From Rhodospirillaceae bacterium (GTDB lineage Bacteria > Pseudomonadota > Alphaproteobacteria > SP197): a stretch of 64,000 nt of DNA. Position 1 is the first letter of the stretch. Every line of letters starts with the position of its first letter. The position numbers were made by a program, and so were the translations under genes. A model generated the notes under the pieces. That model saw only the letters and a list, made by a program, of their open reading frames with translations, was not told the origin of the DNA and searched no databases. The stretch spans positions 350,831 through 414,830 of the forward strand of contig PBNE01000013.1 of NCBI GenBank assembly GCA_002722885.1. The letters are read 5' to 3'. Of this stretch, positions 54,338 through 62,170 are shown piece after piece.

Positions 54338-54707
54338 CCGTTGCTCCATCGTCATCAACGACGCGGATGGTTTGGCAGGAGCAGTTGGTGGCGTGCCGAA
54401 GAGTCCAGGACCGGATCTCTTCGAGCATGCGCGTTGATCTGGGCCCCGGTGACAACAGCTTGTCGATGACCAGAACACGCTTCTCGAACGTGTCCTGATC
54501 GACGCTGTAGTGGAACAGGCTGCGCATGTAGTCCTTGGTATCGCTGACGAAAGCCCAGCCGCAGACGTTATCGTTGCGGCACTGGCCGACCCGCCAGCGT
54601 CAGGCTTCCAGACAGGTGATGCCGTCATCAAGGCGGGCCAGCGCGTAGGCCTGCTCAATGTGTTGCTCGTCAAGCCGGCGGACCGAGAGGGTCTTGTCCC
54701 TGTCCAT
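54330..54707 (-). pseudogene. Possible acetyltransferase remnant with in-frame TGA
   Basis: A minus-strand frame starts at ATG 54707 (MDRDKTLSVRRLDEQHIEQA), is cut by TGA at 54600-54602 just after TCLEA, and continues in the same frame (WAFVSDTKDYMRSLFHYSV, LVIDKLLSPG) to a stop at 54330-54332. The pattern, with a hydrophobic strand then DTFEKRVLVIDKL, is like a GNAT acetyltransferase, but the match is weak. A W-to-stop change would explain it. It could also be two small unrelated frames. The FNR-type box at 54741-54754 lies upstream. Confidence 0.45.
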
Positions 54708-54740
54708 GCCGGAGCATGGGCGCGGCTCGGTTCAGCAACC

Positions 54741-54754
54741 TTGATTCATGTCAA
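54741..54754. promoter_or_regulatory. FNR-type anaerobox before the broken fnr gene
   Basis: TTGATTCATGTCAA matches the FNR/FixK box TTGAT-N4-ATCAA at nine of ten positions. It lies between the minus-strand frame ending at 54330 and the fnr pseudogene starting at 54837, where self-regulation of fnr would be expected. Confidence 0.65.
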
Positions 54755-54836
54755 GCAATTGGCAAAGTAGCCAACGGGCATGTGTCGCCCGATCGAAGCA
54801 CCGCTGATTCGGCCGCCGCATGGTTCAGGAGAGTCG

Positions 54837-55558
54837 ATGTTGCGTTTTCAGATCCTGCCGGAGGCTGTCGAGGCCAGCGATTGCACGCTGATGCCCTGTG
54901 CGGCCTGCGACGTCCGCGAAATGGCGGTCTGTTCCGTGCTCCAACGCACGGAGTTTGATCATCTCACGCGCATTGTCGCCAGGGTTCCCGTCGCCTCGGG
55001 GTAGACGATTTTCCAGGAAGGCGATGACGCCGAGCATGTGTTCAACATCGTCAGCGGTGCGGTGCGCCTGTTCAAGCTGTTGCCGGATCGTCGACGCCAG
55101 ATCACGGGCTTTCTGTTCGACTCTGATTTTCTGGGTCTCGCACTGAAGGAACACTGCGCCTACAGCCCCGAGGCTGTGGTAGAAACGATTATCTGCCGCT
55201 TTCCTCGCGGCAAGCTGGAACGGCTCTTCGACGAGATGCGGAAACTTGAAAAACGGCTGCTCGACGAAGCATCCAACGAACTCATTGCGGCGCAGGATCA
55301 GATGCTCCTGTTGGGGCGTAAGACGGCGATCGAACGCTGTCGACGTTCCTGTTTGCCTTAGCCGAACGGCAGAACACAAACAACGTCACGTTGCCGATGA
55401 CCCGAACCGATGTGGTCAACTACCTCGGCCTCACAATCGAGACGGTGAGCCGGACATTCACCAAACTGCGCAAGAGCGGTGTGATCGACACGCCTGATGC
55501 CCATAGTTTGATCATCCTCGACCGAGACGGTCTGAATGACATGACCGAAGGCGAATAG
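54837..55558 (+). pseudogene. fnr: Decayed Fnr-type oxygen-sensing regulator
   Basis: The reading frame from ATG 54837 (AGGAG upstream) matches FnrL-type CRP/FNR proteins. The Fe-S cysteines C21-x2-C24-x7-C32 and the later Cys in TIICRFP are recognisable. A TAG at 55002-55004 replaces a Gln before TIFQEGDDAEHVFN. Near 55337 one base is lost (ER then CRRS instead of ERVSTFL), after which the DNA-binding part TRTDVVNYLGLTIETVSRTF follows in another frame to 55558. The regulator should be non-functional. Confidence 0.88.
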
Positions 55559-55562
55559 CGCT

Positions 55563-55701
55563 TCAATCCTCGTCGTGCAGAATCCGTACCGCCGCGCCTT
55601 CGAGATCGTCGTATTGTCCCGACCGCAGGCTTCACAGGAAAGCACAGAGCGCCACAAGACCAAGAGCCAGGGCGAGGCAGTAGCACGATCAGGCCGTCCA
55701 T
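55563..55701 (-). pseudogene. ccoS: Decayed cbb3 oxidase assembly gene ccoS
   Basis: CcoS is a protein of about 50 residues needed for cbb3 cytochrome oxidase assembly. The start MDGLIVLL is at 55701; after one frameshift come LALALGLVALCAFL, a TGA at 55632-55634 where Trp is expected, and then SLRSGQYDDLEGAAVRILHDED to a TGA at 55563. The pieces together match the full family. It overlaps the hemerythrin/ccoI frame by 13 bases, as ccoS normally does with ccoI. Confidence 0.8.
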
Positions 55702-56315
55702 GCGCGCCTCCGGGCCAGCCGCAGGGCATTGTCCACAACCGTCAGGGATGATGCCGACATGGCGATAGCGGCAATCAGCGGTGTGACGACACCGGCAATA
55801 GCCAAGGGCATCATCACAATGTTGTAGGCCAGAGACAGCGCGAAGTTCTGTGTCATCAGACGCCTTGCGCGACCGCCTGTTTCCAGCGCCAACAGGACCG
55901 GTGCCAACCGACGCTCTTGGAACACAGCATCGGCCGCATTCTGGCTGATGTCGGCTGCCGTCTGACCCGCGATCGCCTTGAGTGCTGCAACGAGGCGCTC
56001 ATGGAGCTCCATGTCGGTCTCATGCTCGGCCTCCAGCAGAACGATCAGCTCATCAAAGCCATCGTGCTCCGTGCTCCGTTCCCGCATGAGCAGAAAAAGA
56101 CCCTGCTCTTCATCGGCAATGTGCAGCGGTAGCTCGATTTCGAAGTAATCCAGGGTCATCGTCGCGGTTTCGACCGCTTCTTCGCCGGAACTGTCCTGCG
56201 CCAGCCTCTCCAGAGAGGTACAGATCAGACGCTGGCGGTCATGGTGGCCTTCCAGAAACTCGATCGGCCGCTTGACCTCCGGCAGTCTCGCCGGGCCGTT
56301 GCCCATGGGTTCCAT
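55689..56315 (-). CDS. Hemerythrin domain fused to the C-terminal end of CcoI
   Basis: A 208-residue open frame with AGGAGG eight bases before the ATG at 56315. Residues 1-115 form a hemerythrin-like domain (H24/H25, H65, E69, H98, D101). From about residue 117 the sequence is that of the last 90 residues of the cbb3 copper-transport ATPase CcoI/FixI: AADISQNAADAVFQERRLAPV, QNFALSLAYN and the last two helices. The ATPase core is missing, so it looks like a deletion that joined two genes in frame. It may be a fossil, or the hemerythrin part may still be used. Confidence 0.7.
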   Translation of the reverse strand: MEPMGNGPARLPEVKRPIEFLEGHHDRQRLICTSLERLAQDSSGEEAVETATMTLDYFEIELPLHIADEEQGLFLLMRERSTEHDGFDELIVLLEAEHETDMELHERLVAALKAIAGQTAADISQNAADAVFQERRLAPVLLALETGGRARRLMTQNFALSLAYNIVMMPLAIAGVVTPLIAAIAMSASSLTVVDNALRLARRRAWTA

Positions 56316-56370
56316 TACTGAATCCTCCTGTGGATTCAGAGCACCATAGTGGTGTCAGCTCCTGGTGAAC

Positions 56371-56384
56371 TTGACCTGCATCAA
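56371..56384. promoter_or_regulatory. FNR-type anaerobox before the hemerythrin/ccoI gene
   Basis: TTGACCTGCATCAA matches TTGAT-N4-ATCAA at nine of ten positions and lies 55 bases before the ATG at 56315, a usual distance for an FNR-activated promoter. The fnr gene next door is broken, so control would need another FNR/FixK protein. Confidence 0.6.
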
Positions 56385-56394
56385 ATGCGGTTTT

Positions 56395-58080
56395 TCAGGC
56401 CGCGTGGCTCAGGCGGCAGTAACAGGACGCCTTGATCGGCACGTCGGCGCGCGCCATGGCCAGAGTCAATGCGGGTTCGATCAACACGCGCTCGTCTTCC
56501 TTGCCCTGCCGTTTTAGGCATTCATGAAGGCCGTGCAGGCTCCACACGTTGTCGGGATGGCGCCGAGCGCGGATGACGCTGGGGTCATAGCCGAGATCGG
56601 CCCGATAAACGGCTTCAGCTTCCTCCAGGCGCCCCTGCTCCAGGGTCAGTGCGCCCAGGGCATGGCGGGCCGGCTGCATCCAGCCCCACGGCTCGTCATA
56701 GGGCAGCTCGTCTTCTCGCTTTACAGCGGTTCGCAGATGCTCGAACGCGAGGTCGTGGCTGCCCCTGCGGTACTCAATCTCGCCACGCAACATCGCGGCG
56801 GCGACGGCCAGGATGTCGAGGCAGGTGTTATTAAAGAGCGTCCTGCTTTCCGGTACGCGTGCGCGTGCGGCCTCGAACAGCTCGGCATGGCGCTCGCCTC
56901 CGGCGACGTCGCCGGACGCCGCATGGGCCACCGCCTTGGCGTAGTGGCAGATGGCCGTGGTGACGAGATAGAGATCGGGGTCGTGGGGCAGGGGCTCGTC
57001 GATGATGTCCTGCCAGCGGCCGAACCGGATTAGCGCGTGGTACTTCAGGCCGTAGTAGCCCTCCAGCATGTCGGCCATGGGCGGGCTTTCCATGCGGATC
57101 AGGGCTACAGGCACGGTGTCTTCGAACTCCCGCACGGCCTCCATCGCAGCGCCGTACTGCGCCAGGAACATGGCGCCATAAAGCTTGAAATGAATGTTGT
57201 GGATACGGGAGTATGAGAACAGGTTAAGCGGACCGACCTCTTCCAGAAGCTTGTTGTCGGCCACGATTGCTGCGGAGTTGCGCAGCAGGACATTGAAGTA
57301 GTGGCCGCACTGAAAATCGATATGGGTCGGCATGTGGTGCAGGTGACCGCAGTCGGGTACCAGGTTGCAGAGTTCGTCGCCGGCGCGCAGGGCGGCTTCC
57401 GGCCGCGGCGACATCTCCATGACGTGGATGTAGTAGTGCAGGAGACCGGCATGGCGTTCAGGCCCGCGCGCCTCGACCTTCGCGATGGCGCTTTCGAGAA
57501 CCTCGACCGCCTCGACCGTTGAAGCGCCCTCGCGCGGTTCACCGGTGTTGAGATCCCAGAGCTTCCAGGGCGTGCGTGACATGATGGCTTCGGCAAACAG
57601 CGATGCCACATCGGGGTTGTCCGGGTGCGCGTGATAGACCGTGCGCATCGCATCGGCATAAGCCTCGGTCCAGACCATGAAGTCATCTGGCGCTTCGTCC
57701 GACGGGTGACGCGCGGTCAGTGCTTCGATCAGGGCCTGTTCCAGCGGGCTGGCCTTGGTGTGCAGGGCCATGGCGTGCTGCGATGCACTATGGGTTTCCT
57801 TCAGGATGCGCGGCAGCTCGATCCGATCGAATTTGGTCCAGCCCCGGTTGTAGACCGGACCGCCGGCGTAACCCACGCCCCACCAAGCCATCGCGCAATC
57901 GGGATCGGCTTCGGTGGCACGCTTGAAGCAGCGCACGGCCTCTTCGTAGTTAAAGCCGTAGCACCAGGCGAGCCCGCGGTCGAACCACACCTGAGCCTCG
58001 GAATGCTGGGTGGTGACCGGCATCGTGTAGCTGCCGGTGTCGTAATAGGACTCCAAGACCGTTCTCCCGTTGATCTCCAA
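56395..58080 (-). CDS. Tetratricopeptide-repeat protein
   Basis: A 561-residue protein of TPR-type helical hairpins. EAQVWFDRGLAWCYGFNYEEAVRCFKRATEADPDCAMAWWGVG is a typical opening; repeats recur through FEARARGPERHAGLLHYYIHVMEMS and REGEIEYRRGSHDLAFEHLRTAV. Residues HLHHMPTHIDF near 250 are His-rich and may bind a metal. The frame opens at a TTG (58080); the following ESYYDTGSYTMPVTTQ is family-typical, so a start at M20 would be too late. The function is unknown. Confidence 0.75.
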   Translation of the reverse strand: MEINGRTVLESYYDTGSYTMPVTTQHSEAQVWFDRGLAWCYGFNYEEAVRCFKRATEADPDCAMAWWGVGYAGGPVYNRGWTKFDRIELPRILKETHSASQHAMALHTKASPLEQALIEALTARHPSDEAPDDFMVWTEAYADAMRTVYHAHPDNPDVASLFAEAIMSRTPWKLWDLNTGEPREGASTVEAVEVLESAIAKVEARGPERHAGLLHYYIHVMEMSPRPEAALRAGDELCNLVPDCGHLHHMPTHIDFQCGHYFNVLLRNSAAIVADNKLLEEVGPLNLFSYSRIHNIHFKLYGAMFLAQYGAAMEAVREFEDTVPVALIRMESPPMADMLEGYYGLKYHALIRFGRWQDIIDEPLPHDPDLYLVTTAICHYAKAVAHAASGDVAGGERHAELFEAARARVPESRTLFNNTCLDILAVAAAMLRGEIEYRRGSHDLAFEHLRTAVKREDELPYDEPWGWMQPARHALGALTLEQGRLEEAEAVYRADLGYDPSVIRARRHPDNVWSLHGLHECLKRQGKEDERVLIEPALTLAMARADVPIKASCYCRLSHAA

Positions 58081-58135
58081 GAACGTTCAGCAGCCTTCCG
58101 CGAAACGCGGCAGGGCGCAACCGCTTCGGCAGAGG

Positions 58136-58477
58136 TCAGGGTTTGGCTGGTGAATAGTTGGTTGGAGTTTCCTGGGCGATGGCGAGAGAGCGGACGAAGT
58201 CATTTGCCTCCATCAACGGCACGGTCTTGGAGTACTTGGCGAGCCCATAAGAGTCCGTGAGGTGCAGGTTCGCTGCGAGTGCGGCATCGTCGGGCATTTC
58301 GTAGATGTAGACCATGTCGTACTCACCATAGCTGCCGTACTGGGCGATCGGTTTGCCTCCGAAATCGCTGATGGCCTGACGATGGATTGCTGCGCGGTCG
58401 CGCATGGTTTCGTCGGAAACCATGGCGGTCTTCTGATCGTTCTCGTATTTCACCATGTAGAGCACCAACACGCCCAT
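58136..58477 (-). CDS. GYD-domain protein
   Basis: A 113-residue ferredoxin-fold protein with the GYD signature in SYGEYDMVYIYEMPDDAALA. GYD proteins are small homo-oligomers of unknown role. GGGAG six bases before the ATG at 58477 supports the start over one at 58585. It lies 25 bases behind the TauD-type gene and is probably co-transcribed with it. Confidence 0.8.
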   Translation of the reverse strand: MGVLVLYMVKYENDQKTAMVSDETMRDRAAIHRQAISDFGGKPIAQYGSYGEYDMVYIYEMPDDAALAANLHLTDSYGLAKYSKTVPLMEANDFVRSLAIAQETPTNYSPAKP

Positions 58478-58502
58478 GGCCGTCTCCCTTGTGTTCCGTG
58501 GT

Positions 58503-59438
58503 TCACGCCGATGGCGTTGCGGGTTCGATCGGTTCGCCCTCAAGAGCTGTCGATGGTAGTCCATCGGCTCCCACCGGCACATCACCCATCAGGGTCACAC
58601 GATAGAACTGCCGGTCGAACTCCGTGTCATAGATGTCGGTCGGTGCCAGATGGGCCGTCGCACGGTTGTCCCAGAAGGCGATGGATCCCGGCTCCCAACG
58701 GAAGCGCACCGTGAACTCCGGCCGGATGATGTGCTCGAACAGCATGGTCATGATGTTCTGGCTCTCCTGTGGGGTGAGACCAACGATCGATCGCAGGAAC
58801 CCGGGGTTGGCATAAAGCACCTTCTCGCCGGTCTCCGGATGCACCGTGACCAGGGGGTGCTCCGAGACCATCAGGCGCTTGTTGACGGCATCCTCATAGG
58901 CTGTCGGCCCCTTGTCGGGCTCCGGCGGCACGAAGCGGTGTACGCCGCGAAGCCCTTCCAGAAATGTCTGCATCGTCGGCGAGAGCGCGCGATAGGCCGC
59001 GGCAAGGTTCGTCCATTGCGTGTCGCCGCCATAGGGCGGCACGGTCACACCACGCAGGATCGAGGCACCCGGCGGGTTGATTGCTGCGGTGATGTCCGTA
59101 TGCCAGCCGCTCCAGGGCCGGACCATGGCTGCCTCACGGTTGGTGTTGGCCGTGCGGAACTTGGCGACCGAGTAGATTTCGGGATGATGGGGATCCTGGC
59201 CGCCGAACACGACATGGGCCGGCGTCGGTGCGCCGAACTGTCGCGCGAAGGCGACATGCTGGCCGTGATCAAGATGTTGATTGCTGAAGAACACCACTTT
59301 CCGGTCAAGCAGCGCCTGCCGGATGACGGCGACCTGATCGTCCGCAAGCGTGCGAGTCAGGTCGACGCCGCTGATCTCCGCGCCAATGTGGACGGCGCTG
59401 GGCGCCACCTTGATCGTTAGTTCAGTCGCACCGGTCAC
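58503..59438 (-). CDS. TauD/TfdA-family dioxygenase
   Basis: A 311-residue Fe(II)/2-oxoglutarate dioxygenase: H113-x-D115 in WSGWHTDITA, distal His in DNRATAHLAPTD and Arg in QFYRVTLMGD. TauD releases sulfite from taurine; relatives act on other sulfonates, herbicides or carnitine-like compounds, so the substrate is not certain. DRKVVFFSNQHLDHGQHVAFARQFG is typical. It is divergent from the Ldh-type pseudogene with 145 bases between. Confidence 0.86.
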   Translation of the reverse strand: MTGATELTIKVAPSAVHIGAEISGVDLTRTLADDQVAVIRQALLDRKVVFFSNQHLDHGQHVAFARQFGAPTPAHVVFGGQDPHHPEIYSVAKFRTANTNREAAMVRPWSGWHTDITAAINPPGASILRGVTVPPYGGDTQWTNLAAAYRALSPTMQTFLEGLRGVHRFVPPEPDKGPTAYEDAVNKRLMVSEHPLVTVHPETGEKVLYANPGFLRSIVGLTPQESQNIMTMLFEHIIRPEFTVRFRWEPGSIAFWDNRATAHLAPTDIYDTEFDRQFYRVTLMGDVPVGADGLPSTALEGEPIEPATPSA

Positions 59439-59583
59439 GGATATGGACCTCTGTGTTTTCCAAGCCTGATACTCACCTCAGCAGCGAGCGACTGCCACCA
59501 AATTGTGTGCCTTGGCGACGTCTCGCAGTCCCCGTCGCGCAGCGTCATAACGCCGTGGAAGCCCCGAACATGGAGTGTCTGAC

Positions 59584-60717
59584 ATGAGCGAGCTGGAGAC
59601 CAGACAGGAGAACGCTGACTTTCTTGAACACGTCTACTTTGAGCTCTGGCAGGCCGCCGGTGCTTCGGAGGAGCATGCCCGCGCGGTAGCACGAGGTGTC
59701 TCCCTGGGTGATCGCATGGGCAAACTCACGCAAGGCATGGGTGTGCTGGATGCCATCTTCTATTCGCTCGAAGCCGGCTGTCTCGACATGAACGTCGTGC
59801 CGCAGATTGTCGACGAGGGGCCGACATGGGCCCTCTACGACGGCGGCACCTCGACCGGGTGCTGGACGTTGGAAATGGCGACTAAAACGGCGATCGAAAA
59901 AGCCCGGGAGTACGGCATTGCCATCGCCATGGACTGCAACCACAACGACGCCGGCAGCTTCTACACCTATACCTCGCTTGCCATCGAGCAAGACATGATG
60001 GCGATTGCGACCAACAGTTCCGTGCCGCTCACCGCACCCTGGGCTGGGCGCGAGAACAAGATCTCAGGCGCGCCGTTCAGCGCCGCCACCCCCGGTGGCG
60101 AAGAGTATCTGCTCGTCGCCGACATCGCCTGTATCGAGGTTAATGACGGCAATTGGTCCGAGGCCGCCTACAACGGCACCCGGCTCCCGGTGAAGTGCAT
60201 GGTCGACCCCGACACCTTCGAACTGACCGATGATCCGGCCCCCTAACATCCCGCCGGTTGAAGGCTATGGCCGTATCTGCGGTAGCAGGGCGGCGACGGT
60301 GTTCGGCACGACGCGTCTTTATGCCATGAACGTTTTCACCGAGATGCTCTCAAGCCTGATCGTACCCGGCGGCACCATCACGCCGGATCTGCCCCACGGT
60401 CCCGAGGCTTCGCAGCGCCGCAAAAAGGGCGTGGCTTCGGTCGGCGGAAGCTGTGTCATCGTGATTGATCACTCTCACTTCGGGGCTATCGAAGGTTTGA
60501 AGGAGCTATCATATCGCTTCGCGAGCACTCTCAAGAACAGCGCGAAGCTTCCGGAGTCGATGAGATTTTGCTGCCGGGCGAACGCGGCTTCCGCAGCATG
60601 AAAGCGCAGGAACCGGTGCCGATTCTGGAATCCCATTGGGAACCGTTTGTTGCCCGCGCCGCCAAGTACGGTGTTGATGTCGAAGAGTTGCGCGCCAAAT
60701 GGAAGGCGCAACAGTGA
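59584..60717 (+). pseudogene. Decayed Ldh-family (malate/L-lactate dehydrogenase) oxidoreductase
   Basis: The frame from ATG 59584 (GGAG eight bases upstream) reads well for about 220 codons (WTLEMATKTAIEKAREYGIA, ENKISGAPFSAATPGG) and then stops. Sequence after 60240 resumes in another frame (VFGTTRLYAMNVFTEMLSSL, GSCVIVIDHSHFG), and from about 60510 in a third frame (REASGVDEILLPGERGFRSM) to a TGA at 60715-60717. The three parts together give the usual length of about 350 residues. Two frameshifts make it a pseudogene. Confidence 0.85.
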
Positions 60718-60744
60718 CGGCGACGATGCGGCATTGAAGCGACG

Positions 60745-61977
60745 TCAGTCCAGCAACGCCTCTTCGAACGGGAAGGTCGAGATCATCTCGTAACCGTCGT
60801 AGGTGACAAGGATCTGTTCCTCGAGCTTCACGCCGTCGCGCTCGCCCTTCGGTCCCATGAAACTTTCCACCGTGATGACCATGCCGGCTTCCAGTGTGCC
60901 GTCGAAAGGATTGAGACCGCGATGGTATGGGTCGATGCGCGGGTACTCATCGCACATGCCGACGCCGTGATAGATGCAGGTATAGGCGTTCTCCTGGCAC
61001 TCTTCCGGAATTGGGTACGATTGCCGTTGCAGCTCGTGAAAGCTTATGCCCGCACGCACCACGCCCATGTTGTGCTGAATCTCGTCATACGCCATCCGAT
61101 AGATTTCCTTCTGCCGCCTGGTGGGCTTGCCTGGGCCGCAATGGAAGGTGCGTGAGATGTCGCAGAAGTATCCCTTGGGGCCCACCATGTCGGTGTCGAA
61201 GCCGACAAGATCGCCCGACTGGATGACTCGCTGGGTCGCTTCCTGCAGCCAGGGATTGATGCGGTCGCCCGAGGCCAGCATGCGGCCTTCATGCCATTCG
61301 CCGTGGTTGGCTAGGTTGGTGTAGTTGAGCAGGCCCCAGAGCTGGAGTTCCGTGACGCCAGGCTGCAACGCCTGCTTCATCTTGGCCATGCCCAGTTCGG
61401 CCACGGCGGTGGCCCATCGGATGCAGGCGATTTCTTCTTCGGACTTGATGATCCGCGCCTTTTCCGAAAGGGCAATGCCGTCGAGCACCTCCAGCCCGCG
61501 CTGCAGGCAGGCCTGGGTGACACTGGGGTTGGAAAGTTCAATCGCGACGCGCCGATTGTCGCTGCCGATTTCATCGAGGTAACGCACGAGGCTGTCAGCC
61601 AGCAGGCGTGCGTTGTCGGCCATGTTGTCGGCGGCATCGAAGAACGTGATGGCGTTGGCTTCCTCGTAGCGGTCGATGAGAGGGGTGTCGCCATAGGCTC
61701 CGTACATCACCGTGGGGCCGTCCTGCGCCATGAAGAGGTATACGGACGGGATGCGGGACTGGAACAGCGAATAGGTGCTGTAGTCGACCGCATAACGCAG
61801 GCTGATCGGATTGAATGTGACCGTTGCTGCCACATCGGCCGCTTTCATTTCGTTGCGCAGCCGTTCGGTCCGATAGGCATAGAGCTTGTCGAGGTCGATC
61901 TCGGGCAGCGGCAGAAAATCGCGAAGGTCACTCCAGTCGTCAAGGGCGACGAGCTGATCGGGTGTTGTCTGGGTCAT
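60745..61977 (-). CDS. M24 metallopeptidase-fold protein, DddP-like
   Basis: A 410-residue creatinase-fold protein. Metal ligands are D261 and D263 (GFDTDMVG), D273 (FCDISRTF), H337 (YHGVGMCDE), E371 and E386; their spacing (2, 10, 64, 34, 15) nearly matches that of Ruegeria DddP (D295, D297, D307, H371, E406, E421, from memory). GRMLASGDRINPWLQE and LEAGMVITVESF also resemble DddP. DddP is a DMSP lyase giving DMS and acrylate. A prolidase or other M24 activity is not excluded, but with dmdA in the window a DMSP role is attractive. Confidence 0.65.
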   Translation of the reverse strand: MTQTTPDQLVALDDWSDLRDFLPLPEIDLDKLYAYRTERLRNEMKAADVAATVTFNPISLRYAVDYSTYSLFQSRIPSVYLFMAQDGPTVMYGAYGDTPLIDRYEEANAITFFDAADNMADNARLLADSLVRYLDEIGSDNRRVAIELSNPSVTQACLQRGLEVLDGIALSEKARIIKSEEEIACIRWATAVAELGMAKMKQALQPGVTELQLWGLLNYTNLANHGEWHEGRMLASGDRINPWLQEATQRVIQSGDLVGFDTDMVGPKGYFCDISRTFHCGPGKPTRRQKEIYRMAYDEIQHNMGVVRAGISFHELQRQSYPIPEECQENAYTCIYHGVGMCDEYPRIDPYHRGLNPFDGTLEAGMVITVESFMGPKGERDGVKLEEQILVTYDGYEMISTFPFEEALLD

Positions 61978-62000
61978 GGGGGGAGCTCCGGAGGCCGATA

Positions 62001-62055
62001 GCGTGAATTTTAGTTCCTAGGATTTCACGCCCGGCCTTTCAGCTTGGCAAGCCAA
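62001..62055. promoter_or_regulatory. Two inverted repeats in divergent spacer
   Basis: In the 193-base spacer between the DddP-like and GcvT-like genes, GCGTGAA...TTCACGC (62001-62030) and the perfect TTGGC-AA-GCCAA (62044-62055) are candidate operators. No regulator gene is adjacent. Confidence 0.3.
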
Positions 62056-62170
62056 ATCGATCTCATCTGTGTTGCTGCTCTGCGGTCAGAAAACACTTGA
62101 TCAGCAAAGCAACGTCATGGTCTGACCAACAGCTACCTGCAGAGTCCCTCGAGCGCTCGGAGAGCTGTTC

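Noticed and set aside
53522-54673. 383-codon minus-strand frame opposite the CoA transferase
   Set aside because: Shadow of the CaiB-type gene; no motif of its own.
55563-55701. Selenocysteine at the in-frame TGA of ccoS
   Set aside because: The position is Trp in the family, a frameshift is also present and no SECIS-like hairpin follows; simple decay explains it.
51547-60717. Assembly or sequencing errors as cause of all broken genes
   Set aside because: The breaks include large deletions and base substitutions to stops confined to particular genes, while long genes between them are intact. Reads would still be needed to confirm each one.
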